Below are positions 23,777 to 31,538 of a stretch of DNA of 64,000 nucleotides, in pieces; position 1 is the first letter of the stretch, and each line of letters begins with the position of its first letter. The position numbers and the translations under genes are program-made. The stretch is from contig MKTS01000013.1 of assembly GCA_001898335.1 (NCBI GenBank), positions 453,343-517,342 of the forward strand. The letters are read 5' to 3'. The stretch is from Mucilaginibacter sp. 44-25. Lineage in GTDB: Bacteria > Bacteroidota > Bacteroidia > Sphingobacteriales > Sphingobacteriaceae. A model generated the notes under the pieces. The model had not been told where the DNA came from. It ran no database searches and worked only from the letters and a program-made list of their open reading frames with translations.

Positions 23777-26341
23777 CTATTGATTTAAACTTACCGATCT
23801 GAATAAATTATCCGAGCCCTGTAATAGTTTATTAAGCAGTTTATCATTGAGCCTCGGGTGCTTTTTAATATAATCGTTCACCATACCAGCCACCTCTTTA
23901 CTTTGGTAACTACCTAAGGTTGCAGCAATAAAAGACTGGGGGAAAAATATGTCTCCAGTGGCTTGTATTTCTTCCAGCATAGCTAAGCTTTCAGGTACAT
24001 ACTTCACAGAGGTTTTTTGCCTTAAAGGATGGTGCAGGTACGAAAGTGCGGTTAATACCCAGGCTTCCTTGGCGCGACCTTCACGCTTTTTAATGCTGTT
24101 AAAAAATGTATCGCGTTCGGTTACATTTACAGAAAGTGCCGGCATTAGAAACTCAAGTCGCTTTTGGCGATCCGGATTTTTTATACGTACCAGTTGCTGC
24201 TGCAAAACGCTGGTTACCGAGTCACTTTTTAGAGCGATAGTGAGTGCCATACCTGTATAGTCGTCTTCTGTAAGCTTAACGCCCTGCGGAGCTTTTTGAG
24301 TTTGCCAAATACTGTAAACCCTTTGCCCGGCCTCTTTGCTTAAATAAATATTCTGATAAGCATTAAATAACAACTTCTTATTATTTGCGGCGGTTTGTTG
24401 TTGCATAGCTTCCCAGAGGTTATGTTCCAAATCGCCCGAGTGCCGGTTGCGTACATCAGCAGGTATAAATTCCCAGTAGATGCTGCTGATGTAGCCGGTT
24501 AGCAACCGCAGATTAGTTTCTTCACTCTCCGTTTTTAACCCGCTTTCAAACATTTCCATGAGTTCTATTGGCGTATATGCATCCTTGTTCAGCATATTCT
24601 CATAGGCGTTAATGTAAAACGAAGCTCGTTGTAAAGGACTCTTCAGTTTAAACAGTTCTGTGTACGTTAGCGTCTTATCAACAGGGAAAACACCATAACC
24701 CATGCCGTTTGAGTTATATATGATATGCAAGGGTTTGGCTAATCCTTTAGCGTTCAGTACATTTACTTCTTTGTCATTTAAATTAACAGGTAATTTGCGC
24801 TCATGGTCGGCATAAACCAAAGTCACCTCAAAAGTTTGCGGCCAAACCCGCTCCTGCCCCTTTTCAGGCCTTTGCTTTAGCGTAAATTTCTCTATGCGGT
24901 TACCTCTGTATATTACATCCGCGTTAATCACCGGCCGCCCTGTATCGTTTACCCACACTTTATTCCATGTATATAAATTGGCTTGAGTGTGTTTGCTTAA
25001 AATACTGATCAGATCGGGCCAGGTAGCATTTTTGTAGGCATAATCACGCAGATACTCTTGTACACCGGCCCGGAAGTTTTCAGTTCCCATGAGCATCTCC
25101 AGCTGGCGCATCATGATGGGGGCTTTATGGTAAATAATATCACCGTACATAGAGCCCGCGTCCATCAAGTTATCCAAACGCTGGCGTATGGGGTTTGCCC
25201 CTGGGGTACGGTCAACGTTATATGCTGCCGGGTAATGCTCCTGCAAAAATTTCAGGTCGAAGGTTTCTGTGCCCATTAGTTTTTGGGTTACCTTATCCGC
25301 CATAAAATTGGCAAATACCTCTTTCATCCACACATCATTAAACCAGCGCATGGTTACCATATCGCCGAACCACATGTGTGCCGTTTCGTGCGCAATTAAG
25401 CTGATACGTGCTATCCGCATATTCTTGGTAGCGGCATCATCCAGAAACAGGCTCGATGCCCTGTATTGAACCTCACCCGGGTGTTCCATCCCACCAAACT
25501 GAAAATCGGGGATGGCAGCAAAACCTACCTTTTGGAAAGGGTATTTGATGCCGGTCCACTTTTCAAGGAAATCTATGGCGTATCCGTGCTGGTCAAATAC
25601 CGAGTCGGTGCTCAATTTAATTTTTTGCTGATCGGTTTCCCTGTAAAAGAATTCGGCAGGGTGTGTACCCGCCTTTTTGCTTACAGCCGTGTATTTACCT
25701 GCGGTAAAAGAAAACAAATAAGTGGGTAATATATCCGAATTAGCGAAGCGAAAAGTAGTTTTATCCGCATCGGCAATTGAATCAGTAATAGCTCCGTTGC
25801 TCATAGCCCGCCAGCCTTTCGGCACGGTTAAAGTAAGCCTGAAGCGGGCTTTAAGATCAGGCTGGTCAAAGGAAGGAAAAACCGAACGGGCATGATCAGG
25901 CACAAAAAGGGCATACATAAAATCGTCATTGCGATTGAGCGATTGGCTGCCTGCAATAAAATATATCTCGATTTCATTGTGTCCTTTGCGGTATGCGCCG
26001 GGTTTAATTAACAAGTGCTCCTGCTGCAATACTACCGGCGCCTGTTTACCCGAAACCTTAATCCGTTTTATGTAAGAAACATCCTGCTTAAAATCGATCT
26101 GTAAGGGTTGGCTATTGGATTTTGCATCAAATTGAATAGTTTCTGTTGCCGCTATCGGTTCAGTTTTAACCGTAGGTATATTGAATTGAAGAATATACTG
26201 TATGTTACTGATGATGCTTTTTCGGTAATTGGCGAGCTCAAGCGAGACACCGGGTTCAACTGATATACTTTTTTGCTGGCCCCAAGCCACCAAAGCAAAT
26301 AACATAAAGCTTAAAAGCGAGTATAGGTGTTTCTTCATCAT
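23777..26341 (-). CDS. M1-family zinc aminopeptidase
   Basis: An 854-residue exported enzyme with signal peptide MMKKHLYSLLSFMLFALVAWGQ, so ATG 26341 is chosen over an upstream ATG. The N-terminal beta domain is followed by the exopeptidase motif GGMEHPG (residues 283-289, a variant of GAMEN) and zinc site HETAH (318-322) with the third ligand Glu341 (WMKEVFANF). ERAP/LTA4H-like C-terminal helices complete it. It removes N-terminal residues from peptides in the periplasm or outside. The HPG after GGME is typical of Bacteroidota members. Monocistronic. Confidence 0.9.
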   Translation of the reverse strand: MMKKHLYSLLSFMLFALVAWGQQKSISVEPGVSLELANYRKSIISNIQYILQFNIPTVKTEPIAATETIQFDAKSNSQPLQIDFKQDVSYIKRIKVSGKQAPVVLQQEHLLIKPGAYRKGHNEIEIYFIAGSQSLNRNDDFMYALFVPDHARSVFPSFDQPDLKARFRLTLTVPKGWRAMSNGAITDSIADADKTTFRFANSDILPTYLFSFTAGKYTAVSKKAGTHPAEFFYRETDQQKIKLSTDSVFDQHGYAIDFLEKWTGIKYPFQKVGFAAIPDFQFGGMEHPGEVQYRASSLFLDDAATKNMRIARISLIAHETAHMWFGDMVTMRWFNDVWMKEVFANFMADKVTQKLMGTETFDLKFLQEHYPAAYNVDRTPGANPIRQRLDNLMDAGSMYGDIIYHKAPIMMRQLEMLMGTENFRAGVQEYLRDYAYKNATWPDLISILSKHTQANLYTWNKVWVNDTGRPVINADVIYRGNRIEKFTLKQRPEKGQERVWPQTFEVTLVYADHERKLPVNLNDKEVNVLNAKGLAKPLHIIYNSNGMGYGVFPVDKTLTYTELFKLKSPLQRASFYINAYENMLNKDAYTPIELMEMFESGLKTESEETNLRLLTGYISSIYWEFIPADVRNRHSGDLEHNLWEAMQQQTAANNKKLLFNAYQNIYLSKEAGQRVYSIWQTQKAPQGVKLTEDDYTGMALTIALKSDSVTSVLQQQLVRIKNPDRQKRLEFLMPALSVNVTERDTFFNSIKKREGRAKEAWVLTALSYLHHPLRQKTSVKYVPESLAMLEEIQATGDIFFPQSFIAATLGSYQSKEVAGMVNDYIKKHPRLNDKLLNKLLQGSDNLFRSVSLNQ

Positions 26342-26457
26342 GACACCTGAATAATACACATATTATTAAGCAGGCACAAATATTTTAAGACATTACATAA
26401 TAGCCTGTAGATAAGTAGCGGTACTTAATATAATTATGAGGTAAAACCCTGTAAAAT

Positions 26458-26493
26458 AACGTAGTGATACGCACAACAACGTAGTAATACGTA
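26458..26493. promoter_or_regulatory. Paired CGTA-N4-TACG operators upstream of the small helical protein gene
   Basis: AACGTAG-TG-ATACGCA at 26458-26473 and AACGTAG-TA-ATACGTA at 26478-26493, 20 bp centre to centre (two helical turns). The 7-2-7 inverted layout is like NarL-family sites, and the same core recurs as a pair upstream of 28911. The rest of 26342-26616 has no gene. Confidence 0.65.
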
Positions 26494-26616
26494 ATTCTAC
26501 CATCGGGTACAAGCACTCTATTTCCGAATCTGCTATACGCCTTACTTTATGTTGTGTTTAGAGGCTTCGTTAGGCACAACAATTAACCACTTTTTATCAC
26601 TTAAAAAATTTTTATC

Positions 26617-26925
26617 ATGGCAAAGGTTACACTAACCAAAGCAGAACTGGCAGCACTTGATGCCATCATCGCTGAATTAAAAGGCGATAAAGAAACCGTA
26701 GAAGCTGACGTAACAGCGCTGGGTACCACTGCAATTATTCGCACCGCTATTCAGGTGACCAAAGTAGCTACCAAAGCAACACCGTATGTTACTGACGCAA
26801 CTGAAGTACTAACCGCCATTTTAGGCCGTGGCGCGAATGACGAGGTTGCCAAGGAATTACACGGGGTAGCTAAAGAGGGCTTATCACTGGATGAGCTGAT
26901 CGAGCTGCGCAAAAAGTTTAAGTAA
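26617..26925 (+). CDS. Small helical protein of the HTTM/DCC locus, possible peptide precursor
   Basis: A 102-residue protein without cysteine, signal peptide or clear membrane span. The N-terminus (TLTKAELAALDAIIAELKG) and C-terminus (LSLDELIELRKKFK) are amphipathic helices. The centre (residues 34-72) is rich in Ala, Thr and Val with small polar residues. It is preceded by tandem operators and followed at once by a 10-bp perfect hairpin with T run, so it should be made in excess over the downstream membrane and redox proteins. That layout resembles precursor-peptide genes with attenuated processing genes. Function is inferred; a structural or toxin peptide is one option, a regulatory protein another. 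Confidence 0.6.
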   Translation: MAKVTLTKAELAALDAIIAELKGDKETVEADVTALGTTAIIRTAIQVTKVATKATPYVTDATEVLTAILGRGANDEVAKELHGVAKEGLSLDELIELRKKFK

Positions 26926-26932
26926 GCCTATC

Positions 26933-26961
26933 AAGAGGAGGGTATTGTCCCTCCTCTTTTT
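26933..26961 (+). terminator. Strong hairpin with T run after the small helical protein gene
   Basis: AAGAGGAGGG (26933-26942) pairs perfectly with CCCTCCTCTT (26949-26958) across a 6-nt loop, followed by TTT. Since the next gene starts 16 bp later with no room for a promoter, it probably works as a partial terminator. Confidence 0.8.
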
Positions 26962-26976
26962 AATTATTTATGAGAT

Positions 26977-27528
26977 ATGAAAACCGAATTTACAACAGAA
27001 CTGGTTTATACCGGTGTAGTGGGGCTGTTACTGGCGCTTTGGTTTATTGCCACTGTCATTTGCCAATTCCGGGAATCAAAAGCCTCCAACTTTATTCGTC
27101 ATCATCTTGATACCTTCGGGATGATACCGCTTTGGACATTTTTCGCACCCAGCCCCGGAAAACGGGATTACCACCTGCTGTTTAGAGATAAATATACTGA
27201 CCAAAGTGTTGGCGAATGGCAGCAAATGGAAATTACCGAAGAGCGCAAGTTATGGTCATGCATCTGGAACCCGCAAAAAAGGGATAAAAAGGTAATTTCA
27301 GACGTAGTACAAAATTTAGTTTCCACCATGCCGCATTACCGTAGCGGCGAGGGCGACTATCGTTTATTAATGTTTTCTATGCCCTACCTGATTGTGCTTC
27401 ATGCCGTAAGTTTATGCAAGCGAGTACCCGAAACCGAATCGCGCCAGTTTATGCTCGCCGAAAGCTGCGGGTACATTAAAGAAACCGACCCTGCATTTAT
27501 CCTGCTTTCTGTATTTCATCAAATTTAA
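26977..27528 (+). CDS. WTFFAP-motif membrane protein, SdpA-like candidate
   Basis: A 183-residue protein with one N-terminal membrane helix (YTGVVGLLLALWFIATVIC, about residues 11-30). A conserved-looking segment IPLWTFFAPSPGKRDYHLLFRD follows at about 49-70. Proteins with a W-x-FFAP-x-P...DYHLLYRD pattern are commonly encoded beside HTTM and DCC genes, and the topology recalls SdpA of the Bacillus Sdp toxin system. The SdpA link is tentative. The soluble domain should lie outside the inner membrane or in the cytosol depending on topology. It starts 16 bp after the hairpin and lies 5 bp before the HTTM gene. Confidence 0.6.
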   Translation: MKTEFTTELVYTGVVGLLLALWFIATVICQFRESKASNFIRHHLDTFGMIPLWTFFAPSPGKRDYHLLFRDKYTDQSVGEWQQMEITEERKLWSCIWNPQKRDKKVISDVVQNLVSTMPHYRSGEGDYRLLMFSMPYLIVLHAVSLCKRVPETESRQFMLAESCGYIKETDPAFILLSVFHQI

Positions 27529-27533
27529 AAGTC

Positions 27534-28346
27534 ATGAATATCCTCAACAACACCTATCACGAGATCATAATGCTTATGAGCATAGGCTTATTCATCTCCA
27601 CTGCTGAGTACTTGGTAAAAATTAAAATATTTGCCACCGATGGGCTGCTATCCTGGAACGTGATGCAGATACGCTGGGAAAACAGCAGCAAAAACTGGCT
27701 GGCGCAAACTGCCTTTAAATTTATTAATCCGCGAGGTTTATCAGCCATTTTTGTGTTACGTTGCATATTACTGCTGGCGCTGGCATTTGCACCTGTAGGC
27801 TCTTTAAATGCATGGCTTTGCCTTACAGGGCTTTTAATAACGGTATTGTTAAGTTCGCTGGTTACTTTTTATGGCAGCGATGGCTCCGATCAAATGACCC
27901 TCTTAATCATCGTTACCCTATTTTTAGTCTTTTGCCCCATAGGCCATGCCAACCCTACCTTATTGAAAATCGGTATCTGGTTTGTGGGGTTGCAATCCTG
28001 CCTTTCCTATGCGGTTGCCGGGCTTGCCAAGCTTTTTTCAAATGAATGGCGCAGGGGCACTGCAATTAAAGATGTTTTTAACACGCGTACCTACGGCTCT
28101 CCATGGGCATTAAGCTTACTTAACAACCGGCCCTGGTTAAACAAATTCTTGTGCTGGAATGTGATCCTGATGGAAACCTTATTTCCGCTTAGCTTGTTTT
28201 TACCCTTTCCGTTGGCCGTTTGTTTCTGGATCTGGGGGTTCACTTTTCATTTCCTTACAGCTGTAATTATGGGGCTAAATTCATTTTTATGGGCGTTTAT
28301 GGCTACTTATCCGGCAATTTATTTTATTCATACACAATTGGCCTGA
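27534..28346 (+). CDS. HTTM-domain multi-pass membrane protein (SdpB/VKGC-like)
   Basis: A 270-residue protein with about seven to eight hydrophobic helices. Features of the HTTM (vitamin-K-dependent carboxylase-like) membrane domain are visible: an early SWNVMQIRW segment, YAVAGLAKLFSNEWRRGTAI (typical helix with Lys and an adjacent W..G.A), the FLCWNVILMETLFPL helix, and a late FHFLTAVIMGLNSFLWAF. HTTM proteins include SdpB, needed to mature the Bacillus SDP toxin, and gamma-carboxylases. The enzymatic activity of this one is unknown. The stop overlaps the DCC gene start (TGATG), so the two are translationally coupled. Confidence 0.78.
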   Translation: MNILNNTYHEIIMLMSIGLFISTAEYLVKIKIFATDGLLSWNVMQIRWENSSKNWLAQTAFKFINPRGLSAIFVLRCILLLALAFAPVGSLNAWLCLTGLLITVLLSSLVTFYGSDGSDQMTLLIIVTLFLVFCPIGHANPTLLKIGIWFVGLQSCLSYAVAGLAKLFSNEWRRGTAIKDVFNTRTYGSPWALSLLNNRPWLNKFLCWNVILMETLFPLSLFLPFPLAVCFWIWGFTFHFLTAVIMGLNSFLWAFMATYPAIYFIHTQLA

Positions 28347-28771
28347 TGAAACCGAATAATGAGTTGTCTCAGCAACCGCCAATGATCATTTTTGATGGTG
28401 TTTGCAATTTTTGCAACCGCTGGATCAATTTTGTTATCAGGCATGATAGCACCGGGCTGTTTCTTTTTGTGCCATCAACCGGCGAAACCGCAAAACATAT
28501 GGAAAAAGCGTATGCGTTTAAAACACTTGAACTAAACTCGGTATTGGTAATAGATAACGGCCGAGTTTATGACAGGTCAGACGCGGTGTTATTTATACTC
28601 TCGCGTCTTGATATTCCGATAGCCAATAAAATTAACTGGGCATACGCTATTCCCAAACGCCTGCGCGATGGTGTTTATAAATGGATAGCCAAAAATCGGT
28701 ATTTGATAGCCGGTAAAAGCAACGCCTGCATGCTACCTACACAAGCTACAAGAAAAAGGTTTTTAAATTAA
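28346..28771 (+). CDS. DCC-family thiol-disulfide oxidoreductase (DUF393)
   Basis: A 141-residue soluble protein with the DCC signature IIFDGVCNFCNRWINFVI. The redox pair is Cys20-x-x-Cys23 in a thioredoxin-like fold, followed by SVLVIDNGRVYDRSDAVLFIL and the terminal basic region (RYLIAGKSNACMLPT). ATG 28346 is chosen because it overlaps the upstream stop and places DGVC at the family's usual distance. DCC and HTTM domains are often neighbours or fused, suggesting a joint role in membrane redox or peptide maturation. The 102-residue protein of this locus has no Cys, so the substrate may lie elsewhere. Confidence 0.85.
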   Translation: MKPNNELSQQPPMIIFDGVCNFCNRWINFVIRHDSTGLFLFVPSTGETAKHMEKAYAFKTLELNSVLVIDNGRVYDRSDAVLFILSRLDIPIANKINWAYAIPKRLRDGVYKWIAKNRYLIAGKSNACMLPTQATRKRFLN

Positions 28772-28808
28772 GAAAGGCATAATAGAAACAGGAAAATAAG
28801 GTGTGTTA

Positions 28809-28850
28809 TACGTATTTATACGTACGCTTAACTTTCCGTATTAATACGGA
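28809..28850. promoter_or_regulatory. Paired CGTA-N4-TACG operators upstream of the two-component unit
   Basis: TACGTAT-TT-ATACGTA at 28809-28824 and the perfect 16-bp palindrome TCCGTAT-TA-ATACGGA at 28835-28850. The second lies about 46 bp upstream of the predicted transcript start, an activator-like position. It matches the pair at 26458-26493. Confidence 0.68.
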
Positions 28851-28873
28851 TTATTATTAGCCATATCTGTTTG

Positions 28874-28881
28874 TATATTTG
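28874..28881 (+). promoter_or_regulatory. Promoter -7 box TATATTTG
   Basis: Exact match to TAnnTTTG, 29 bp before the 28911 start codon. A good -33 TTG is not obvious, consistent with a promoter depending on an activator at the adjacent operators. Confidence 0.5.
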
Positions 28882-28910
28882 GGATAAATACTCACCTAAA
28901 CAATACGTTC

Positions 28911-29345
28911 ATGCAAAATCTATCACTACATTCACTTCCGTGGTTAACTTATGATGTTCGGCTGATTAAAGAGCGGCTCATCAATTTTCCTGAAACAGAA
29001 TATTTTGTATTCTCCCCTTATCTGGGTGGGCATCATGGTTCTGTCGGGCTGGTAGCGTTTTCATACCAGCGTACGCCATCACCCGTATACAGTTCAACAT
29101 TTGATATCCTTACGCCGGACAATGCCAGGCGTGTGGAATTACCGCAACCGGTAATTATGGGGAACAATGTATTACCGGTAACGACCATAAAAAAACTGAT
29201 TGAGGCAAATAGCGTCGCCCTTACATTTGTTCCTGCCGTACGGGATAATAAGTATTTATATTACAATGTACAGGCAGGTGATTTAGGAAGCCCTTCTGAA
29301 TCAGACTACAAAACCAACCCCTGCCCACCCGCTACTATTATTTAA
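28911..29345 (+). CDS. Unknown soluble protein of the HTTM/two-component locus
   Basis: A 144-residue protein beginning MQNLSLHSLPWLTYDVRLI, with no signal peptide, membrane span or recognised domain. The GGHHGSVGLVAF segment and several beta-strand-like stretches suggest a compact alpha/beta or beta fold. The proline-rich C-terminus ends NPCPPATII. It is the first gene after the second operator pair and lies 11 bp before the membrane protein and kinase genes, so it probably belongs to the signalling unit, perhaps as an output or accessory sensor. Confidence 0.55.
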   Translation: MQNLSLHSLPWLTYDVRLIKERLINFPETEYFVFSPYLGGHHGSVGLVAFSYQRTPSPVYSSTFDILTPDNARRVELPQPVIMGNNVLPVTTIKKLIEANSVALTFVPAVRDNKYLYYNVQAGDLGSPSESDYKTNPCPPATII

Positions 29346-29356
29346 CCGGTAATTAG

Positions 29357-30019
29357 ATGTCATGCTGGGCTCAACAGGTACTTGATTGGTCTGAAGTATG
29401 GGCAGGCCTGATGCCCTGTGCCATATTATTATATAACAAACAACCGCCGGTTTTCAGGCCGGTTGTTTGTTATGTGTGGCTTTCTCTTTTAATCAACATC
29501 GCGATAGACCTGATATGGAAGCTTGGAGACTGGATGCCACAGCAATATCATTCAAATAACTTTCTTTATAATCTACTTTCAATAGTCCGCTTTTTCCTCT
29601 TTAGTCTCTTCTTTATTAAATTACAGCAGCCATTTCTCGTTAGCGTAAAATGGCTCATTATCATTTGCTTTACACTTTTTTTGATCGCTGACTTTTCCTT
29701 AAGTGAAAACTTTTTCAACTTTAGTCATTTCAGCAGCAGGTTACTATCAGTTGAGGCATTTTGCCTGCTCTTTTTTGTAATGCAATATTATATATACGAA
29801 TTAAAGAGAGATGAAGCCATTAACATTTTTACCAACCAATTTTGGGTGGTTACCGGTTTAGGCGTTTATGTTTCAATCAATTTTTTTGTTTTCCTGCTCT
29901 ACAACAGGCTTTCGATACAAATGCAACGGTTTGCCGCCAGCTTATGGAATTTACATAATCTGTCGTTCATACTTTTTAATATGTTTTTAGTGAGAGGTTT
30001 TTATGGAAACAAACGATAG
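29357..30019 (+). CDS. Multi-pass membrane protein preceding the sensor kinase
   Basis: A 220-residue protein with about six to seven hydrophobic helices (for example YNLLSIVRFFLFSLFFIKL and FWVVTGLGVYVSINFFVFLL) and short charged loops. Its 3' end overlaps the kinase gene by 17 bp, so they are co-translated. Membrane proteins of this size and layout commonly precede HisKA_3 kinases with poor sensory domains in Bacteroidota, which suggests it is the detached sensor of this kinase (inference). No ligand-binding motif is visible. Confidence 0.65.
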   Translation: MSCWAQQVLDWSEVWAGLMPCAILLYNKQPPVFRPVVCYVWLSLLINIAIDLIWKLGDWMPQQYHSNNFLYNLLSIVRFFLFSLFFIKLQQPFLVSVKWLIIICFTLFLIADFSLSENFFNFSHFSSRLLSVEAFCLLFFVMQYYIYELKRDEAINIFTNQFWVVTGLGVYVSINFFVFLLYNRLSIQMQRFAASLWNLHNLSFILFNMFLVRGFYGNKR

Positions 30020-30800
30020 CCTTACTGTAATTTTAATAAGCGGCGTAGCGGCAATGCTACTGCTGTTTATCAGCCTGCTTTTGATATTTATTTTTACACA
30101 ACGAAAAAAGTTACAATTTCAGCGGGCCATGCAGGATCTTCAGCAAAACCAGCAATCGCAACTGCTTGAAGCTGCTGTGCAAAGTGAAGAAACAGAAAGG
30201 CTGCGGATAGCCGAAATACTCCATGATGATATTGGCGTAGTATTATCTGCCGCCAAACTTTATTTTTCTTCTGTTGATACACATGCCTGGCCCCAGGAAG
30301 AGCAAAAAGCGCATAAGAAGGGTAATCATTTACTTGATGAGGCCGTGCAAAAAATAAGGGGCGTATCACATAACCTGCATTCGGCTATATTGCAGGGTTT
30401 TGGCCTAAACGCGGCTATTGAGCATTTTATGCAGCAAATTACGGGTTTACAAGAGTTAACGTTACACCTAAAACTCGATCCTGAATATGTAACCAGCAAC
30501 AGCCAGCAGGACATTCTGCTTTACCGTATTTTGCAGGAATTGGTGCAAAACATTATTAAACACGCGCAGGCAAGTGTTATTTATCTCTCCAGCCAGTTTT
30601 CGGGAAACCAGCTGGAGATGTTTCTTCAGCATGATGGCCGCGGCCTTACGCAGGAGGAGTTTGAAGAATTAAGATTTCAGAAAGAGGGTTTAGGGTTAAA
30701 GAACATACAAAACCGCATGGGCATGCTCAATGGCGTTTTGCAATTCTCTTACCTGAAACCACTATATCATATCAGCATTCGTTTACCAAAATCTTCATAA
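30003..30800 (+). CDS. HisKA_3-type (NarX/DesK-like) sensor histidine kinase
   Basis: A 265-residue kinase with a single N-terminal membrane helix (about residues 9-32), a short coiled coil, then the dimerisation/phosphoacceptor motif AEILHDDIG with His74. The HATPase_c domain shows an N box (QELVQNIIKHAQA), G1 (HDGRGL) and GLGLKNIQNRMGML. It lacks an extracytoplasmic sensor domain, so it likely reads its partner membrane protein encoded just upstream. The response regulator follows 4 bp later. This DesK/NarX class pairs with NarL-type regulators, as here. Confidence 0.88.
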   Translation: METNDSLTVILISGVAAMLLLFISLLLIFIFTQRKKLQFQRAMQDLQQNQQSQLLEAAVQSEETERLRIAEILHDDIGVVLSAAKLYFSSVDTHAWPQEEQKAHKKGNHLLDEAVQKIRGVSHNLHSAILQGFGLNAAIEHFMQQITGLQELTLHLKLDPEYVTSNSQQDILLYRILQELVQNIIKHAQASVIYLSSQFSGNQLEMFLQHDGRGLTQEEFEELRFQKEGLGLKNIQNRMGMLNGVLQFSYLKPLYHISIRLPKSS

Positions 30801-30804
30801 CGCC

Positions 30805-31455
30805 ATGAACAAAATAAGGATTGGCATAGTTGACGACTATACCATTTTTAGAGATGGGTTGAGAGTAAGTCTTGCTTCTGATGGGGAACTGGAAGTTGTA
30901 TTTGAAGCAGGAAACGGCCAGGAAACACTGGATTATCTTGCTAATACACCTACTGATGTTATACTGATGGATTTGAAAATGCCTGTAATGGATGGCATGG
31001 AAGCTACGAGAAAGATACGCATTGAGTATCCCGATTGTAAGATCATCGCCATTACGCTGTATGATGATGAAAAGTTCATCATTCACCTGATGGAACTGGG
31101 GGCCAGCGGCTACCTTTTAAAAAACGCGGAATCAGGAGAGATCAGGAAATCGATCCATGCGGTTTACCAGGATGGGTATTATTTTAATGACGTAGTCAAC
31201 AAAGCATTGCTTAAACGATTGGTTATTAAAGGTAAGGTTAAACCTTCTTTTAATAATGAAGCCGAGCTCACCGACCGTGAATTGCAGGTTTTGAAATTGA
31301 TATGCCAGGAAAATACCGCCGCAGAAATAGGCGATAAAATTTACCTTAGCCCACGGTCTGTTGAAGGTATAAGACAGCGTTTGATAGATAAAATAGGCGT
31401 ACGAAACACCGCGGGCCTGGTGATGTATGCCGTAAGAAAAGGGATCATCGATTGA
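30805..31455 (+). CDS. NarL/LuxR-family response regulator
   Basis: A 216-residue regulator. The receiver domain (1-120) has acidic pair VDDY and phospho-acceptor Asp56 (VILMDLKMP), switch Thr (IAITLYDD) and Lys105-region (YLLKNAE). The LuxR-type HTH lies at about 152-215 (LTDRELQVLKLICQ, LSPRSVEGIRQRLIDKIG). NarL-type dimers bind 7-2-7 inverted repeats, and the four CGTA-N4-TACG sites in this locus have that spacing, so they are its probable targets (inference). Confidence 0.9.
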   Translation: MNKIRIGIVDDYTIFRDGLRVSLASDGELEVVFEAGNGQETLDYLANTPTDVILMDLKMPVMDGMEATRKIRIEYPDCKIIAITLYDDEKFIIHLMELGASGYLLKNAESGEIRKSIHAVYQDGYYFNDVVNKALLKRLVIKGKVKPSFNNEAELTDRELQVLKLICQENTAAEIGDKIYLSPRSVEGIRQRLIDKIGVRNTAGLVMYAVRKGIID

Positions 31456-31487
31456 TCAGGCTATTCTGTACACTCTCAGGAAATGAA

Positions 31488-31515
31488 AAAGGCGCCGCAA
31501 CATGCTAACGCCTTT
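31488..31515. terminator. Bidirectional terminator candidate
   Basis: AAAGGCG (31488-31494) and CGCCTTT (31509-31515) flank a 14-nt loop, with A and T runs, between convergent regulator and GH30 genes. Confidence 0.5.
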
Positions 31516-31538
31516 AACTAATCAACTTTAAACAAGTC

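Noticed and set aside
26617..26925. Small protein as a Cys-bridged RiPP or direct SdpC homologue
   Set aside because: It has no cysteine, no signal peptide and no double-Gly leader motif, so only a looser precursor hypothesis is kept.
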